Both the position numbers and the translations under genes were made by a program. DNA of 64,000 nucleotides, taken from positions 1-64,000 of the forward strand of contig JAQCEQ010000006.1 of NCBI GenBank assembly GCA_027618565.1, given 5' to 3'. Below the pieces are notes generated by a model. The model worked only from the letters and a program-made list of their open reading frames with translations. It was not told the origin of the DNA and did no database searches. The stretch is from Planctomycetota bacterium (GTDB lineage: Bacteria > Planctomycetota > Phycisphaerae > Phycisphaerales > SM1A02). This document shows positions 1-7,655 of the stretch, piece by piece; within the stretch, counting starts at the first letter, position 1, and each line of letters begins with the position of its first letter.

Positions 1-163
1 ATCGCCTTCTGCCGCCCGCGCCCCTGTGAACACGACAAGGACGCAACACGCCTGCTACGGACTACGGACTTTCTGTGCACCCGATGCAACACTCGGAACC
101 GATGAAGTATCGCTGTGTGCGTTAGAAGCGAGCTAGGCACTTGCTTCGCTAGCGGGAAGGGCG
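1..163. other. left-edge sequence without recognisable gene
   Basis: No coding frame with a recognisable product is visible here. The end of this stretch (about 123-153) can fold into a stem of about 8 bp built from GAAGCGAG and CTTGCTTC. It abuts the tRNA-Gly half that starts at 164. If that half is an attachment-site remnant, this stretch would be the tip of an integrated element that continues to the left of the window. That is inference. Confidence 0.3.
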
Positions 164-205
164 TTCCCAAGCTGAATGTCGAGGGTTCAAATCCCTTTGC
201 CCGCT
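164..205 (+). tRNA. 3' half of tRNA-Gly(CCC), 5' half absent
   Basis: From 164 onward the sequence has exact canonical tRNA spacing: a 7-nt anticodon loop TTCCCAA (164-170, anticodon CCC), the 3' anticodon-stem strand GCTGA (171-175), a 5-nt variable loop, a T arm with stem GAGGG/CCCTT around loop TTCAAAT (181-197), the 3' acceptor strand TGCCCGC (198-204) and discriminator T (205), as in glycine tRNAs. No CCA is encoded. The 5' partner strands (GCGGGCA acceptor, TCAGC anticodon stem) are missing from all visible upstream sequence, so the gene breaks at the anticodon loop. This fits an attachment-site duplication left by an integrase. A tRNA interrupted by an intron reaching past the window edge is less likely. 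The fragment is not a functional tRNA on its own. Confidence 0.6.
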
Positions 206-220
206 TTCATCCGTAAGTGC

Positions 221-263
221 TTAGGGGACCCGCAATTGCCCCTAACCCGCCGATGGTCGGCGG
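221..263. other. two consecutive hairpins downstream of the tRNA half
   Basis: TTAGGGG (221-227) is complementary to CCCCTAA (239-245) around an 11-nt loop. CCGCCGA (247-253) is complementary to TCGGCGG (257-263) around a 3-nt loop. Both stems are perfect 7 bp. Neither is followed by a T run, so an ordinary intrinsic terminator is not shown. They could be transcript-end structures of the former tRNA transcription unit. Confidence 0.4.
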
Positions 264-283
264 AGTGAGCCTTCCTCGAAAGT

Positions 284-303
284 GTGTACCAAGCGTGTAC
301 CAA
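284..303. repeat. 9-bp direct repeat, 11-bp period
   Basis: GTGTACCAA occurs at 284-292 and again at 295-303, so the copies start 11 bp apart, about one helical turn. The position between a tRNA half and a short ORF with a good ribosome-binding site (338-427) would suit arm-type or accessory-protein sites of an integrase. That role is a guess. Confidence 0.4.
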
Positions 304-337
304 ACGGTGCAGAGCTTGATGCACGGAGGCCACTCCG

Positions 338-427
338 ATGCCACGCATCCCAGTTCTCAGGGTTCACCGCGCCATGGGGGTCCTATCTGTGAGGGTTTCC
401 ACGCCGCGCATTCGACGCAGCGGTTGA
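338..427 (+). pseudogene. possible integrase N-terminal remnant, 29 codons
   Basis: ATG at 338 is preceded by a clear GGAGG (325-329) at usual spacing. The reading frame begins MPRIPVLRVHRA and ends after 29 codons at a TGA at 425. As I recall them, many planctomycete tyrosine recombinases start with a similar MPR-x-P-x-x-R-x-H-(K/R) stretch, so this may be the stub of an integrase gene degraded after the first dozen codons. The similarity is short and from memory. It could equally be a chance ORF. From 428 to 506 I see nothing. Confidence 0.22.
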
Positions 428-506
428 AAACGAATCGGTCTACCGAGTCCCTCGAGGTGGATGGCTGCCGCCTTCTGCCCCCGTGACATCCACGCCGGCG
501 ATGTAG

Positions 507-857
507 TCACGCGCTGGCTGTTTCATCCATATCCACCAGCATCCCCCGCTTCAGCGCCCAGCGTTCAAATGGCCAGGTGGTCAGTGGCGGGATCGCCGCG
601 ATGAGCGCGACAAGTCTCGTGGTCCGGCTCCAGCGCAGTTCCGCCGCAACCTGAATCGTTGCGATGACATAGAGGAGGAAGAGCACGCCGTGAATCGGCC
701 CCATGATCTGCACGCCGAGTGGATTGTGGACCACGAGGTACTTGAGGCACATCCCCGCGAGCAGCCCAGCCCACGACCACGCCTCGGCGATCGCTGCGAG
801 TCGGAACCTGCCGCCCGTCGAGCGGGCCATGTTGATGAGCGTGTTGACTGCGCGCAT
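507..857 (-). CDS. DUF3817 family small membrane protein
   Basis: The 116-residue product has an RxxAxxEAWSWAGLLAGMxxKY segment, a central motif with PIHGVLFLLYV, and a C-terminal FERWALKRG. This is the layout of the DUF3817 family of roughly 100-residue inner-membrane proteins with three hydrophobic segments. No biochemical role is established for the family. The start was set at an internal ATG (857) because upstream codons are low-complexity Arg-rich sequence not found in the family and would run back into the desaturase gene. ATG at 830 is an equally possible start. It follows the desaturase gene on the same strand with about 146 nt between them, so the two may be co-transcribed. Confidence 0.75.
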   Translation of the reverse strand: MRAVNTLINMARSTGGRFRLAAIAEAWSWAGLLAGMCLKYLVVHNPLGVQIMGPIHGVLFLLYVIATIQVAAELRWSRTTRLVALIAAIPPLTTWPFERWALKRGMLVDMDETASA

Positions 858-1003
858 GCGTGGTCTTGGGGCGGCGATCGTAGGCTGGCGGCGGCGTCGG
901 CGATGGCGGCGTACTTGTCGCGGGCGGCGGGATGCACCAACCTGATAGTGCGGATGAGACTGCTCCCTTTCGGTGAGCGTCATCTGACACACAGAGCAGG
1001 CGG

Positions 1004-1993
1004 TCACCCGCGTCGGCGGGAGTTCAGACGGAGCACGGACGGCAGCCGGACATGCGTGGCCAGTCCGCACGCTTGCAATGATCGAATCACTATCCAACTG
1101 ATATCCAATTGCCACCACTTCAGTCCGTGCCGCGCACTCGCGGGAAATGCATGGTGATTGTTGTGCCAACCTTCACCGAAAGTGAGAATCCCCATCACTG
1201 GGTTGTTTCGGCTGTGATCGTCCGATCGATAGTCGCGCGATCCCCACACATGACACACTGAATTGATGCTCCATGTCGCGTGATGCAACAGGAACATGCG
1301 AATCAGTCCGCCCCACAACACGCCAAGCGCCGCACCAGTCCAACTCATCGTGACCAGCCCGCACACAATGCCGGGAAGGACGAGACCCGCGGCCACCCAG
1401 AGGGGGAATAATCGATTGACTGTCATGATCGTCGGATTGCCGAGCAGATCCGGCACGTAACGATGATGGCTGTCTCGGGTGCTCGTGAAGAGCCATCCGA
1501 CGTGTGCGTGAAGAAATCCCTTCGTCCACCCGATGACCCCGCGACCGCGAGTGGCATGTGGGGAGTGCGGATCCTCTTCATGGTCGGAGAATCGGTGATG
1601 GCGGCGATGCATGCCGACCCACCACACGAGTGGCCCCTGCGCCGACATCCCGCCCAGAATCATCAGGAACACCTTGATCGGGGTCGTGGTGACGAATGCC
1701 CTGTGCGCGAAGAGCCTGTGATAGCCAATGGTCACACCCAACCCGGTTGCGATGTACATCACGACAAGCGAGATCAGACCTGACCATTCAAACCATCCAC
1801 CCCACAGCAGGTACATCGCGCACATCAATCCCAACGGAGGGAGGACCACTGCAGCCAGCATCGCCAGGTGCATTTGCGTTCGGGTGAGTAGAGCCTCGGT
1901 CATCGCGGCAGTCCCACACTCAGGAGCGCCGTCACCATCGATGGACGAATCCGACTCGAGCACTGTTATGTTCTCTGATGTGGTACTGAGCAC
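1004..1993 (-). CDS. acyl-CoA/acyl-lipid desaturase (stearoyl delta-9 type)
   Basis: The 329-residue integral membrane di-iron desaturase introduces a double bond into saturated acyl chains, adjusting membrane fluidity. All three histidine boxes are present: HRLFAH (about 92-97), HRRHH (about 129-133) and HNNHH (about 277-281, in an EGWHNNHH context). There are hydrophobic hairpins before the first box and between the second and third. This layout is typical of the class that uses acyl-CoA or lipid-bound acyl groups. The first 30 residues are polar and poorly family-like; Met31 (codon at 1903) is an alternative start. No electron-donor gene is adjacent, so ferredoxin or cytochrome b5 partners are unknown. 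Confidence 0.9.
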   Translation of the reverse strand: MLSTTSENITVLESDSSIDGDGAPECGTAAMTEALLTRTQMHLAMLAAVVLPPLGLMCAMYLLWGGWFEWSGLISLVVMYIATGLGVTIGYHRLFAHRAFVTTTPIKVFLMILGGMSAQGPLVWWVGMHRRHHRFSDHEEDPHSPHATRGRGVIGWTKGFLHAHVGWLFTSTRDSHHRYVPDLLGNPTIMTVNRLFPLWVAAGLVLPGIVCGLVTMSWTGAALGVLWGGLIRMFLLHHATWSINSVCHVWGSRDYRSDDHSRNNPVMGILTFGEGWHNNHHAFPASARHGLKWWQLDISWIVIRSLQACGLATHVRLPSVLRLNSRRRG

Positions 1994-2047
1994 TTTCCTG
2001 ACCGCCCTCTCTGGGTATGGAACACTGTGATCAAAGGACCTGGGACT

Positions 2048-2061
2048 GACGGGAGCCCGTC
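2048..2061. terminator. terminator-like hairpin between minus-strand genes
   Basis: GACGG (2048-2052) and CCGTC (2057-2061) form a short perfect stem around GAGC. It lies between the Pmp3-like fragment and the desaturase gene. No T run follows on either strand, so termination is only suggested. Confidence 0.25.
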
Positions 2062-2065
2062 TGGG

Positions 2066-2149
2066 CTATCGGCCACGCGCACTGAACAAGATCGCCGCGA
2101 TCACGCCGGGGACCCATCCAACGCAGGTCAGGACCGCCGTGAGCACAAT
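2066..2149 (-). pseudogene. C-terminal fragment of a Pmp3/UPF0057 (YqaE-like) membrane peptide
   Basis: Read on the minus strand, the frame ending at the TAG at 2066-2068 gives TAVLTCVGWVPGVIAAILF, followed by SARGR. This matches the second half of Pmp3/UPF0057 proteins, in which a hydrophobic helix contains the L-x-x-x-GW-(I/V)-PG-(V/I)-I motif. The first transmembrane half is missing: upstream codons run into the 3' end of the isocitrate dehydrogenase gene without a Pmp3 N-terminus. It is most likely a decayed remnant. A GTG at 2146 could start a 26-residue peptide. Confidence 0.5.
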
Positions 2150-2150
2150 T

Positions 2151-4442
2151 CTAGGCGAGGACGGGCGCACTCGTGATCGACCCCACGATTCCGTTCAGGA
2201 GCGGACTCGGCCGCATCGCCGCCGCGGCCTTGCGAACATCGGGCTGGAAGTAGCCGCCAAGATCCACTGGCTCCCCGGCGCCGCTGGCCAGCTCGGCGAG
2301 GATGGAGGATTCATTCGAAGCCAACGATTGCGCGACCGGCGCAAAGAGCGCGGCAAGCGCGGTGTCGTCCTTCTGCGCCGCCAGGGCCTGCGCCCAGAAA
2401 CGCGCGACAAAGTAGTGGGTGGCACGATTGTCGGGCTCCCCCGCCTTGCGACCTGGCGCCTTGTTCTGGAGGAGGTACTGCTCGGTCGCAGCATCAAGCG
2501 TCTTGGCGAGGATGGCCGCGCCCGCATGCCCGAAGGTGGCGGAGATGTGCTCGAAGGAGACTGAGAGCGCCATGAATTCGCCCAGGCTGTCCCAGCGGAG
2601 GTGATTCTCGGCCACGAACTGCTGCACATGCTTGGGCGCCGAGCCTCCGGCACCCGTCTCAAACATGCCGCCACCCGCCATGAGCGGGACGATGGAGAGC
2701 ATCTTTGCGCTGGTGCCAAGCTCCAGGATCGGGAACAAGTCCGTGAGGTAATCGCGCAGCACATTTCCGGTGACGGAGATCGTGTCCTTGCCTTCCTTCA
2801 TTCGAGCGAGCGAGAACGCGCACGCCGCCGCAGGCGCCAGCGTGTGGAACTCCAGTCCCGTGGTGTCGTGCTTGGGCAGTTCCGCCTGCACCTTCTTGAT
2901 CACTTCGCGGTCGTGGGCTCGATGCTCATCCAGCCAGAAGACCGCCGGCGTGGCGCTGGCTCGCGCGCGGCTGACAGCCAGCTTGACCCAGTCGCGAATC
3001 GGCGCATCCTTGGTCTGGCAAGCGCGCCAGATGTCGCCCTCCTCCACACGATGCTCCATGAGCATGGTGCCTGAGCCATTGACCACACGCACGGTCCCCG
3101 CGGCGGACATGAGAAAGGTCTTGTCGTGCGAGCCGTATTCCTCGGCCTTTTGCGCCATCAGGCCAACATTGGGAACGCTCCCCATCGTGCGGGGATCGAA
3201 GGCGCCGTGCTCGCGGCAGAAGTCCAGGACCGCGGAATACACGCCCGCGTAGCAGCGATCAGGAATCACGCACAGCGCCGGCTGCAGTTTGCCCTGCGCA
3301 TTCCACATCTGCCCCGAGTCGCGCACCACCACCGGCATCGAGGCATCAATGATGATGTCGCTGGGCACATGCAGGTTGGTGATGCCACGGTCCGAGTCCA
3401 CCATCGCGATGGCAGGACCGGCGTCGTAGACACCCTGGATGTCCGCCTCGATCGCGGCGCGCTGCGCTGGCGGCAGCGTCGAAACCTTGGCCAGCACATC
3501 GCCGAGGCCGTTGTTGGCGTCCACGCCAAGTTGCGACAGCGTGGCGGCATGCTTCGCGAAGACTGGCTTGAAGAACGCCCGCACCGCGTGGCCAAAGAGA
3601 ATCGGGTCCGAGACCTTCATCATCGTGGCCTTGAGGTGGATCGACCACAGGAGCCCCTTCGTGCGTGCGTCTGCGACGGTGTGCTCAAGGAACGAAACCA
3701 GCGCGCGGCGGCTGAGGAACGTGCCGTCCAGGATTTCGCCCGCCTGGAGCGTGAGGGTGTCCTTGAGGATCGTGACGGTGCCGTCGTTGCGATGGAGTTC
3801 GATGCGCGCGGCCGTGACGGCCGTGATGGTGACAGATTTCTCGTTGCCAAAGAAGTCGCCGGAGTCCATGTGGGACACGCACGCGGGAGAACTGGGAGAC
3901 CACGCGCCCAACCGGTGCGGGTTCTTGCGCGCGTACTCCTTGACGCTCTTGGCGGCTCGACGATCGGAATTGCCCTCGCGCAGGACCGGGTTCACGGCGC
4001 TCCCCTTGATCGCGTCGTACCGGGCGCGCGTTGCGCGATCTTCTTCGGAATGCGGGTTCTCCGGGTACTCCGGGAGCGCGTATCCATGCGACTTTAGTTC
4101 CGCGATCGCGGCCTTCAACTGCGGGACGGAGGCCGAGATGTTCGGCAACTTGATGATGTTGGCTTCGGGCTTCTGGGCCAGTTGCCCCAGCTCGGCGAGC
4201 GCGTCACCGATGCGCTGGTCTGACTTGAGCCGCTCGGGGAACGCCGCGATGATCCGCCCCGCCAGCGAGATGTCCCGAGTCTCCACCTTGATGCCCGCCG
4301 GCGCGGTGAACGCCTGCACGATCGGCAGGAACGAGTAGGTGGCCAGGGCCGGCGCCTCGTCGGTGAGCGTGTAGATGATGGTGGGCGCGGCGTGGGCCGA
4401 GGAGGCGGCGGAGGCGGAGGCTGGCTGCGTGGAAGTCGGCAT
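2151..4442 (-). CDS. icd: NADP-dependent isocitrate dehydrogenase, monomeric type
   Basis: This cytosolic TCA-cycle enzyme oxidises isocitrate to 2-oxoglutarate with NADP+. The 763-residue product matches the large single-subunit family (about 740 residues), unrelated in size to the dimeric Icd. Family landmarks include [20 protein letters not shown] near the N-terminus, [13 protein letters not shown], a central [13 protein letters not shown] stretch that binds isocitrate, and a C-terminal [16 protein letters not shown]. The start was placed at ATG 4442, giving [10 protein letters not shown] before the conserved region. Upstream in-frame codons are Pro/Asp repeats produced by a DNA tandem repeat (4465-4493). 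Citrate synthase is encoded about 50 kb away (54118-55257). The gene is divergent from the oxidoreductase at 4605. Confidence 0.93.
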   Translation of the reverse strand: MPTSTQPASASAASSAHAAPTIIYTLTDEAPALATYSFLPIVQAFTAPAGIKVETRDISLAGRIIAAFPERLKSDQRIGDALAELGQLAQKPEANIIKLPNISASVPQLKAAIAELKSHGYALPEYPENPHSEEDRATRARYDAIKGSAVNPVLREGNSDRRAAKSVKEYARKNPHRLGAWSPSSPACVSHMDSGDFFGNEKSVTITAVTAARIELHRNDGTVTILKDTLTLQAGEILDGTFLSRRALVSFLEHTVADARTKGLLWSIHLKATMMKVSDPILFGHAVRAFFKPVFAKHAATLSQLGVDANNGLGDVLAKVSTLPPAQRAAIEADIQGVYDAGPAIAMVDSDRGITNLHVPSDIIIDASMPVVVRDSGQMWNAQGKLQPALCVIPDRCYAGVYSAVLDFCREHGAFDPRTMGSVPNVGLMAQKAEEYGSHDKTFLMSAAGTVRVVNGSGTMLMEHRVEEGDIWRACQTKDAPIRDWVKLAVSRARASATPAVFWLDEHRAHDREVIKKVQAELPKHDTTGLEFHTLAPAAACAFSLARMKEGKDTISVTGNVLRDYLTDLFPILELGTSAKMLSIVPLMAGGGMFETGAGGSAPKHVQQFVAENHLRWDSLGEFMALSVSFEHISATFGHAGAAILAKTLDAATEQYLLQNKAPGRKAGEPDNRATHYFVARFWAQALAAQKDDTALAALFAPVAQSLASNESSILAELASGAGEPVDLGGYFQPDVRKAAAAMRPSPLLNGIVGSITSAPVLA

Positions 4443-4464
4443 CTGGGAACTCGTTGAGGGGTCT

Positions 4465-4493
4465 GCGTCGGGCGGGGCGTCGGGCGGGGCGTC
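4465..4493. repeat. 12-bp tandem repeat in the divergent intergenic region
   Basis: GCGTCGGGCGGG is present twice in tandem (4465-4476 and 4477-4488), followed by a partial third copy (4489-4493). It lies just upstream of the chosen icd start, inside the 162-bp region between two divergent genes. It could be a slippage repeat in the icd leader or a repeated binding site. Confidence 0.6.
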
Positions 4494-4604
4494 AGACTCT
4501 GAATGAGAGCGCCGAAGTGTAACGGGCGGAATACTGGCGGGCACGGGCTCCACACCCCAGCGCCGCGTACCACTCAGTCTCCCCCACCGGACTACATTCC
4601 CCCC

Positions 4605-6023
4605 ATGCCCGACATCACCCGGCGATCTGCAATCCAACGGTCCGCTCTCGCAGTTGGTGGAGCCGCGCTCTCAGGAGTTGGAATGGCCGCGCTCGCTCGC
4701 GAAGCCTGGGGCGCGTCACGCGCACTATCCCCTGCCCCCCGCGCCCGACCCGGCCGCCTGGGCAAGCTGCGCATCTACCAGATCGGCGTCGGCGGCACGA
4801 TCGCACCGCATGACCGACACGAACTGACGCAGCATCCGGATGTGGAGATCGCGGGACTGTGCGATGTGGATTCCGACGCGCTGGCCAAGGCCTCTTCGGA
4901 GTTCCCCTCGGCCTTCACCTGCAAGGACTTCCGCGATGGCTTCACGAAGCACGCGGACACCTTCGATGCGGTCATCGTGTGCACACCGGATCACAACCAT
5001 TGCGTACCGATGCAGTGGTCGCTTCGTGCGGGCAAGCACACCTACGGGCAGAAGCCGCTCGTGCAGCAGCTCTCGGAAGTCAAGTCGATGCAGAACGCGA
5101 TCGCCGCGAATCCGTCGTTGGTGACGCAGGTGGGCAACCAGCGCATGGGTCCCGAAGGTCGACAGCACGCGGTCAACATCGTGCGCGATGGGCTCCTTGG
5201 TCCGGCTCGCGAGGCCTATGTCTGGGTCGACGGCCCGCCCGACGACGGCAGTTTCTACTTCTACTACGGTGGACTCAAGGAACCGTCGCCGCCGCCGGCC
5301 AACCTGGACTGGGAACTCTGGCTCGGCTGCACTCTGGACGCGCCGTTTCGCGAGGGGCTTGGTCCGATCCGCTGGCGCAGCTCGTGGGACTACGGCACCG
5401 GGCAACTTGGCGATTGGTGCACGCACCTCCTTGATGTTCCCTACTACGCGCTGGAGCTTCCGTCACCCATCGCGGTCCAGGCGCAAACGCACTGGCCCAG
5501 CGACTTCTATCACGCGCAGCATGTGGCATCGACCCTCACGTATCCGGTGAGCGGGCCCCGGTTCGCCACTGATCGCTTCGTCATGCACTATTGCGACAAG
5601 GGGCAGTACCCCTCGCGCGCGGCGCTTGGCCTGCCGGCTGGGAACTTCGGCGGCACCGGCACGCTGATCGCATGCGAGGGTGGCGTCATGCATGTGACGC
5701 CCGAGGGCAATGTCACCGTCTGGATCGACGGCAAGGAAGTGGACTGGAAGAAGCTCTCAGGCCTGCGGGCGGTGCAGGCTCGCAACCACTGGCACTCGTG
5801 GGTGGACAAGATCCTGGGTCGCGAGGCGTTTGTGCAGACCCCATTCTCGGTGGGGGTGCAACTCGCGGAGGCTGGGCTGCTCTGCGCGAAGGCGGCGCGG
5901 TATCCAGGTCAGGAGCTGCGATGGGACCTGCCGTCGCTCAGCTTCACCAACAATGAAGAGGCCACGAAGTCCATCGTGCGCAGGGAATACCGCTCGGGCT
6001 TTGAGCCGCCGTACCCGGCGTGA
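4605..6023 (+). CDS. Gfo/Idh/MocA family oxidoreductase, Tat-exported
   Basis: The 472-residue protein starts with a twin-arginine signal ([20 protein letters not shown]) followed by a hydrophobic stretch, so it is expected to be folded before export. The Rossmann-fold NAD(P)-binding domain follows ([20 protein letters not shown], then AGLCDVD and [10 protein letters not shown]). The usual catalytic EKP motif appears as GQKP (in [13 protein letters not shown]), as in many planctomycete members, so ordinary sugar dehydrogenase chemistry is uncertain. The C-terminal half is the bacterial-type Gfo/Idh/MocA substrate domain ([18 protein letters not shown]). The start codon ATG 4605 was chosen because the signal peptide begins there. 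Substrate unknown; carbohydrate processing is likely for this group, and a ThuA gene follows downstream. Confidence 0.9.
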   Translation: MPDITRRSAIQRSALAVGGAALSGVGMAALAREAWGASRALSPAPRARPGRLGKLRIYQIGVGGTIAPHDRHELTQHPDVEIAGLCDVDSDALAKASSEFPSAFTCKDFRDGFTKHADTFDAVIVCTPDHNHCVPMQWSLRAGKHTYGQKPLVQQLSEVKSMQNAIAANPSLVTQVGNQRMGPEGRQHAVNIVRDGLLGPAREAYVWVDGPPDDGSFYFYYGGLKEPSPPPANLDWELWLGCTLDAPFREGLGPIRWRSSWDYGTGQLGDWCTHLLDVPYYALELPSPIAVQAQTHWPSDFYHAQHVASTLTYPVSGPRFATDRFVMHYCDKGQYPSRAALGLPAGNFGGTGTLIACEGGVMHVTPEGNVTVWIDGKEVDWKKLSGLRAVQARNHWHSWVDKILGREAFVQTPFSVGVQLAEAGLLCAKAARYPGQELRWDLPSLSFTNNEEATKSIVRREYRSGFEPPYPA

Positions 6024-6142
6024 GGTGATCGCCACGGGGAGTTGCCTCATGCGATGGAGTCGCCGCGCGAGTGGAGGTGCAGTGATCCTCGCGGATCCCA
6101 CCGCCAGGACGCGCGAACGGCCGGGAAGTAGATTCGTCGGGA

Positions 6143-7171
6143 ATGGTTGACGATTCATCCAACGAGACACCGCCAGTGACCACCCCGCCGCGCGCAGCAG
6201 CACCCGTCTGGACTCACGCCGCTGCCGTGCTGGCCGCTCTTGCCGCCACCATCGGCATCTTCTGGTGGATCGGGAGCATGGAGTTCCCGGAGGAGCCCGC
6301 TGCCGAACTGGAGGCGGTGGCGACAGCCGAGCCCGCTCCAGCCCCTGCCGAGGCAACCCGCAATGAACTTCTCATTTTCAGCAAGACCGCTGGTTTCCGG
6401 CACGACTCGATTCCCGAAGGCATCGCCGCTGTGAGTGCGATCGGCGAGTCCCTTGACCTCACCGTGACCGCCACCGAGGACGCCGCGTACTTCACCCAGG
6501 AACACCTCGCTCCCTGCGCCGCAGTGGTATTCCTGAATACCACCGGCGATGTGCTGGACGACGCGCAGCAGAAGGTGTTCGAGGACTACATCGCTTCGGG
6601 GGGCGCGTATGTCGGCGTTCATTCTGCCGCCGACACGGAATACGACTGGGCCTTCTATGGAAACCTGGTCGGTGCGTACTTCCAGAAGCATCCACGAATC
6701 CAAGAGGCGATCGTCGAGATCAAGGTGGACGACCACCCCGCGACGCGAGGCATTGATCGATTCTGGACGCGCACCGACGAGTGGTACGACTACCGCGCCG
6801 CGCCGCGAGTGGGGGTAACGGTGCTTGCGACGCTGGATGAGTCGTCCTACGAGGGCGGTTCGATGTTCGGCAATCACCCCATCGTCTGGTGTCACGAGAT
6901 CCCGCGCACGGACACCGGTAACGCCACGGTCACACCAATCGCCACCGGCGCACCAATCGCCTCCGGCAACCCCGCCCGCGCCATCTATACCGGCGGCGGC
7001 CACACCAAGGAGTCGTATTCGGAGCCAGCGTTTCTGCAGCATCTCACCGGCGCGATCGCGTGGGCAACGCGGCGCGAAGTTCAGGTCGAGGCCCCAGCCG
7101 CGGAACAAAATTCCGAAGCGTCATCCGCGGTGGCTCCAGCGCCCACCAGTGCTCCGGTGCCATCTGAATAA
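6143..7171 (+). CDS. membrane-anchored ThuA domain protein
   Basis: The 342-residue protein has a single N-terminal transmembrane segment (about residues 23-45), an Ala/Pro-rich linker, and a ThuA domain from about residue 70. The domain is a glutamine-amidotransferase-like fold without a known reaction, linked to sugar use. Visible family motifs are ILIFSKTAGFRHDSIPEG-like (here LLIFSKTAGFRHDSIPEG), AVVFLNTTGDVL, GGAYVGVHSAADTEYDW and a terminal GGHTKESYSEPAF. The C-terminal tail (about 40 residues) is Ala/Glu/Pro-rich. It lies 119 nt after the oxidoreductase gene on the same strand, and ThuA/oxidoreductase neighbours are common in planctomycete carbohydrate clusters. Confidence 0.87.
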   Translation: MVDDSSNETPPVTTPPRAAAPVWTHAAAVLAALAATIGIFWWIGSMEFPEEPAAELEAVATAEPAPAPAEATRNELLIFSKTAGFRHDSIPEGIAAVSAIGESLDLTVTATEDAAYFTQEHLAPCAAVVFLNTTGDVLDDAQQKVFEDYIASGGAYVGVHSAADTEYDWAFYGNLVGAYFQKHPRIQEAIVEIKVDDHPATRGIDRFWTRTDEWYDYRAAPRVGVTVLATLDESSYEGGSMFGNHPIVWCHEIPRTDTGNATVTPIATGAPIASGNPARAIYTGGGHTKESYSEPAFLQHLTGAIAWATRREVQVEAPAAEQNSEASSAVAPAPTSAPVPSE

Positions 7172-7196
7172 CCGGTATTGTGGTATTGTGTCCGGA

Positions 7197-7598
7197 ATGA
7201 CCACCAAATACAAGGAAGTCCTCCAGCAGATCGACCAATTGAAATCCGAAGCGGCCGCGCTTCGCCAGACGGCGATCGTTGAAGCCAAAGAACGCATCAA
7301 GGTGCTCATGGAGGGGCACAACCTCAACTGGGAGGAGGTTGGAGCCCCTGTCACCAATGCCACGCAGGGCCGTGCGGTGGCGCGGAAGGCCGGCAGGAAG
7401 CGCCAGAGCGCATCCGCAGCCAAGCCGAAGACCGGTGGCAAGAGGCAAGGCGCCAAGGACGGACGCTCCGTAGTCACGCCCAAGTATCGCGATCCGAAGT
7501 CCGGCGCGACCTGGAGCGGTCGCGGCAAGACGCCGCGCTGGATCGCTGCGGAACTCAAGAAGGGCAAGACTCGCGAGCATTTTGCGATAGCACGCTGA
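7197..7598 (+). CDS. H-NS-like histone family nucleoid protein
   Basis: The 133-residue product combines an N-terminal coiled coil (KEVLQQIDQLKSEAAALRQ, residues about 5-40), a basic Ala/Lys/Arg/Gly linker, and a C-terminal H-NS DNA-binding module: PKYRDPKSGATWSGRGKTPRWI, then ELKKGKTREHFAI. The T-W-S-G-R-G-K-x-P core is the H-NS loop that contacts the minor groove of AT-rich DNA. Such proteins bridge DNA and silence foreign genes in proteobacteria. The linker resembles histone H1-like tails, so general compaction is also possible. The start ATG 7197 is just after a repeated TATTGTGG stretch. H-NS domains are not typical of planctomycetes, so acquisition is possible. Confidence 0.85.
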   Translation: MTTKYKEVLQQIDQLKSEAAALRQTAIVEAKERIKVLMEGHNLNWEEVGAPVTNATQGRAVARKAGRKRQSASAAKPKTGGKRQGAKDGRSVVTPKYRDPKSGATWSGRGKTPRWIAAELKKGKTREHFAIAR

Positions 7599-7655
7599 GG
7601 CACGCGAAGCTCGGGGAGTTCGTCCCGACACTCGCGCGCACGGTCAACTGTGTCC

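Noticed and set aside
1-163. group I intron ending in the tRNA anticodon loop
   Set aside because: No recognisable P7 or conserved core sequence was seen, and the base before the candidate 3' exon does not match a standard splice boundary in the loop. Not excluded, since the 5' part would lie outside the window.
1-205. 3' end of tmRNA (ssrA)
   Set aside because: The acceptor 3' strand gives a C at position 70, so the G3-U70 alanine identity pair of tmRNA is absent. The anticodon loop, variable loop and T-arm spacing instead match tRNA-Gly(CCC) exactly.
4443-4637. N-terminal extension of isocitrate dehydrogenase
   Set aside because: The upstream codons are Pro/Asp repeats from a DNA tandem repeat and non-family sequence running into the divergent gene. 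ATG 4442 is adequate.
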